Shown piece by piece: positions 62,912 through 64,000 of a DNA stretch of 64,000 nucleotides. Positions within the stretch are counted from its first letter, which is position 1, and every line of letters starts with the position of its first letter. Origin of the DNA: CAWJKP01 sp963843465 (GTDB taxonomy: Bacteria > Planctomycetota > Planctomycetia > Pirellulales > Thermoguttaceae); contig CAWJKP010000005.1 of the NCBI GenBank assembly GCA_963843465.1, forward strand, positions 124,001-188,000, read 5' to 3'. The notes beneath the pieces are model-generated. The model was not told where the DNA came from and did no database searches. It saw nothing but the letters and a program-made list of their open reading frames with translations. The translations under genes were made by a program, and so were the position numbers.

Positions 62912-63151
62912 GTGGCAGAGAAGCTGACGTTCCAATACGACCGCGATGCCGACATCCTCTACATCAGCACGCGGGCGCCTTACGCGGAACAGGAGTGCGA
63001 AGAGCTTGGCGACGAAGTCGTAGCCCGCCTCAACCCAACTACGGGGGCGGTCGAAAGCGTGGAGGTCTTATTCTTCTCGACAAGACTGCTGCGGAAGAAC
63101 CTCTTCGAGCTTCCAGTAACCGCCGAGTTGCACCTGGTTGCCGCAGATTAA
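62912..63151 (+). CDS. DUF2283 protein
   Basis: A 79-residue protein starting GTG after GAGGGAGA. FQYDRDADILYISTR and GDEVVARLNPTTGAVESVEV are the signature of the small DUF2283 family of unknown function. No partner is visible. Confidence 0.8.
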   Translation: MAEKLTFQYDRDADILYISTRAPYAEQECEELGDEVVARLNPTTGAVESVEVLFFSTRLLRKNLFELPVTAELHLVAAD

Positions 63152-63170
63152 AGTAAGGACCGGCCGGAAA

Positions 63171-63229
63171 GTACGTCAGGCTTTCCAGCCTGACAGAGCA
63201 GACGGGTCAGGCCGGAAAGCCTGACGTAC
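63171..63229. repeat. GTACGTCAGGCTTTCCAGCC palindrome
   Basis: Inverted arms at 63171-63194 and 63206-63229. A single GCGTGGCCGCCGGGGCTAAC arm is also present at about 63358-63377. The 63152-63396 gap holds no gene. Confidence 0.85.
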
Positions 63230-63396
63230 GTGGCGTTCCTGACGCCGGAAGCGGGGCCATATTGCTCGCCCCGGAACGCCACGCAGCGCGTTCCCTACAG
63301 AGCCAAGTCGCTCAACTTGTTTCGGGGCAGCTCGTTTCGAGGCAGCCACGTAATCCGGCGTGGCCGCCGGGGCTAACATGGGATTCGGCCCGCTCC

Positions 63397-64000
63397 TCAC
63401 GCATGGCTCCGCCGCAGTTGCCCACAGGCCGCGTCGATGCGGTCGCCTTTGCGCCAGCGGACGGCCACGGTCAGGCCGGCTTGTTCGAGAATCTCGACGA
63501 AGCGGGCCGTGGCGAAGGATGGGGGCGTCTCGTAAGGAAGACCGGCGACCGGATTGTAGGGGATTACGTTGATCAGGGCCGGCCGGCCCGCAAGCAGCCC
63601 AGCCAGCTTGTGGGCGTGCTCAGGTTGGTCGTTCAGTCCGCCTAAGAGAACGTACTCGTAGGTCGGCCGGCGGCCGGTCTTGTCGAAGTAGTAGTCGGCC
63701 GCTTCCAAGATCGCGGCGATGCCCACCTTGCGATTGGTCGGCACCAGCCGGCTGCGAAGCTCGTCGTCGGGGGCGTGCAACGAGACGGCCAGGTGGTACT
63801 GGTGGTTCTCATCGGCCAGCCGGCGGATCGCCTTGGGAATGCCCACCGTGGAGATCGTGATCCGCCGGGCGCCGATCCCCAGCCCATACGGAACCGAAGC
63901 AACCTTGAGCGCCGGCAGCAGCCGGTCGAGGTTGGCCAAAGGCTCGCCCATGCCCATCACCACGATGTGATTGATCCGCTCCTCGGCCGGCAGCAGCCGG
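63397..64000 (-). CDS. rlmN: 23S rRNA/tRNA adenine-C2 methyltransferase, 5' end cut by window
   Basis: The C-terminal about 200 residues of a radical-SAM dual-specificity methyltransferase. MGMGEPLANLDRLLPALK, ISTVGIPKAIRRLAD and VSLHAPDDELRSRLVPTNRK are the RlmN motifs, and the C-terminal ACGQLR carries the catalytic Cys. The CxxxCxxC cluster lies beyond the window. It modifies A2503 of 23S rRNA and A37 of some tRNAs. Confidence 0.93.
   Translation of the reverse strand, partial: RLLPAEERINHIVVMGMGEPLANLDRLLPALKVASVPYGLGIGARRITISTVGIPKAIRRLADENHQYHLAVSLHAPDDELRSRLVPTNRKVGIAAILEAADYYFDKTGRRPTYEYVLLGGLNDQPEHAHKLAGLLAGRPALINVIPYNPVAGLPYETPPSFATARFVEILEQAGLTVAVRWRKGDRIDAACGQLRRSHA

Overview
GC-rich bacterial DNA, most likely from Planctomycetota (Pirellulales/Thermoguttaceae-like). 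The grounds are a planctomycete-style FlgM, a Tat-exported Gfo/Idh/MocA oxidoreductase with an SRRDFLK signal, a GYF plus prenyltransferase-repeat membrane protein, a paired MoxR ATPase and von Willebrand protein, and very abundant short palindromic repeats. No rRNA, tRNA or CRISPR array was seen. At least four genes (flgM-like, HNH, the restriction-modification N-terminus, phosphoketolase twice) are interrupted by single-base indels, which fits a draft or metagenome assembly.

Layout. 0-7 kb: FlgM, Fur, a secreted protein, FabF with a coupled leader peptide, a zinc-ribbon protein and an HNH protein. 7-19 kb: sirtuin, Gfo/Idh/MocA oxidoreductase, YcxB-like protein, vWA/MoxR pair, a RelE/ParE-like toxin-antitoxin pair, GYF/prenyltransferase-like protein and a UvrD helicase. 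19-27 kb: a solitary restriction-methylase fusion, aroB, and a minus-strand ArsR-rhodanese-CoA-disulfide reductase operon. 27-35 kb: a bd-oxidase-like pair with a heme c domain, a Cys-rich exported protein, an APC transporter and a thiamine-diphosphate decarboxylase. 36-39 kb: a small defence-type island (TIR protein, two small partners, DUF3775-like, HEPN). 40-43.5 kb: phosphoketolase and an ECF sigma factor with a membrane partner.

The outstanding block is 44.1-61.1 kb, twelve co-directional genes: mvhD, metF, a ferredoxin/degenerate glutamate-synthase-like protein, an archaeal-type FMN glutamate synthase, a glutaminase+GXGXG subunit, hdrC, hdrB, hdrA(N)-nuoE, nuoF, nuoG-hdrA(C)-hdrA, mvhD, metV. 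It looks like one flavin/iron-sulfur machine joining NAD(H), heterodisulfide-reductase-type electron bifurcation, methylene-tetrahydrofolate reduction and glutamate synthesis. The hdrA gene is split between its two ferredoxin modules, with nuoE, nuoF and nuoG lying in the gap.

The second theme is a large population of palindromic elements of several sequence families. Many sit inside protein-coding genes without breaking the frame, some sit at stop codons, some are nested in one another, and at three loci one arm has been tandemly amplified (11 copies of a 17-bp unit; three copies of a 39-bp unit inside hdrB; two copies of a 33-bp unit inside a transporter).
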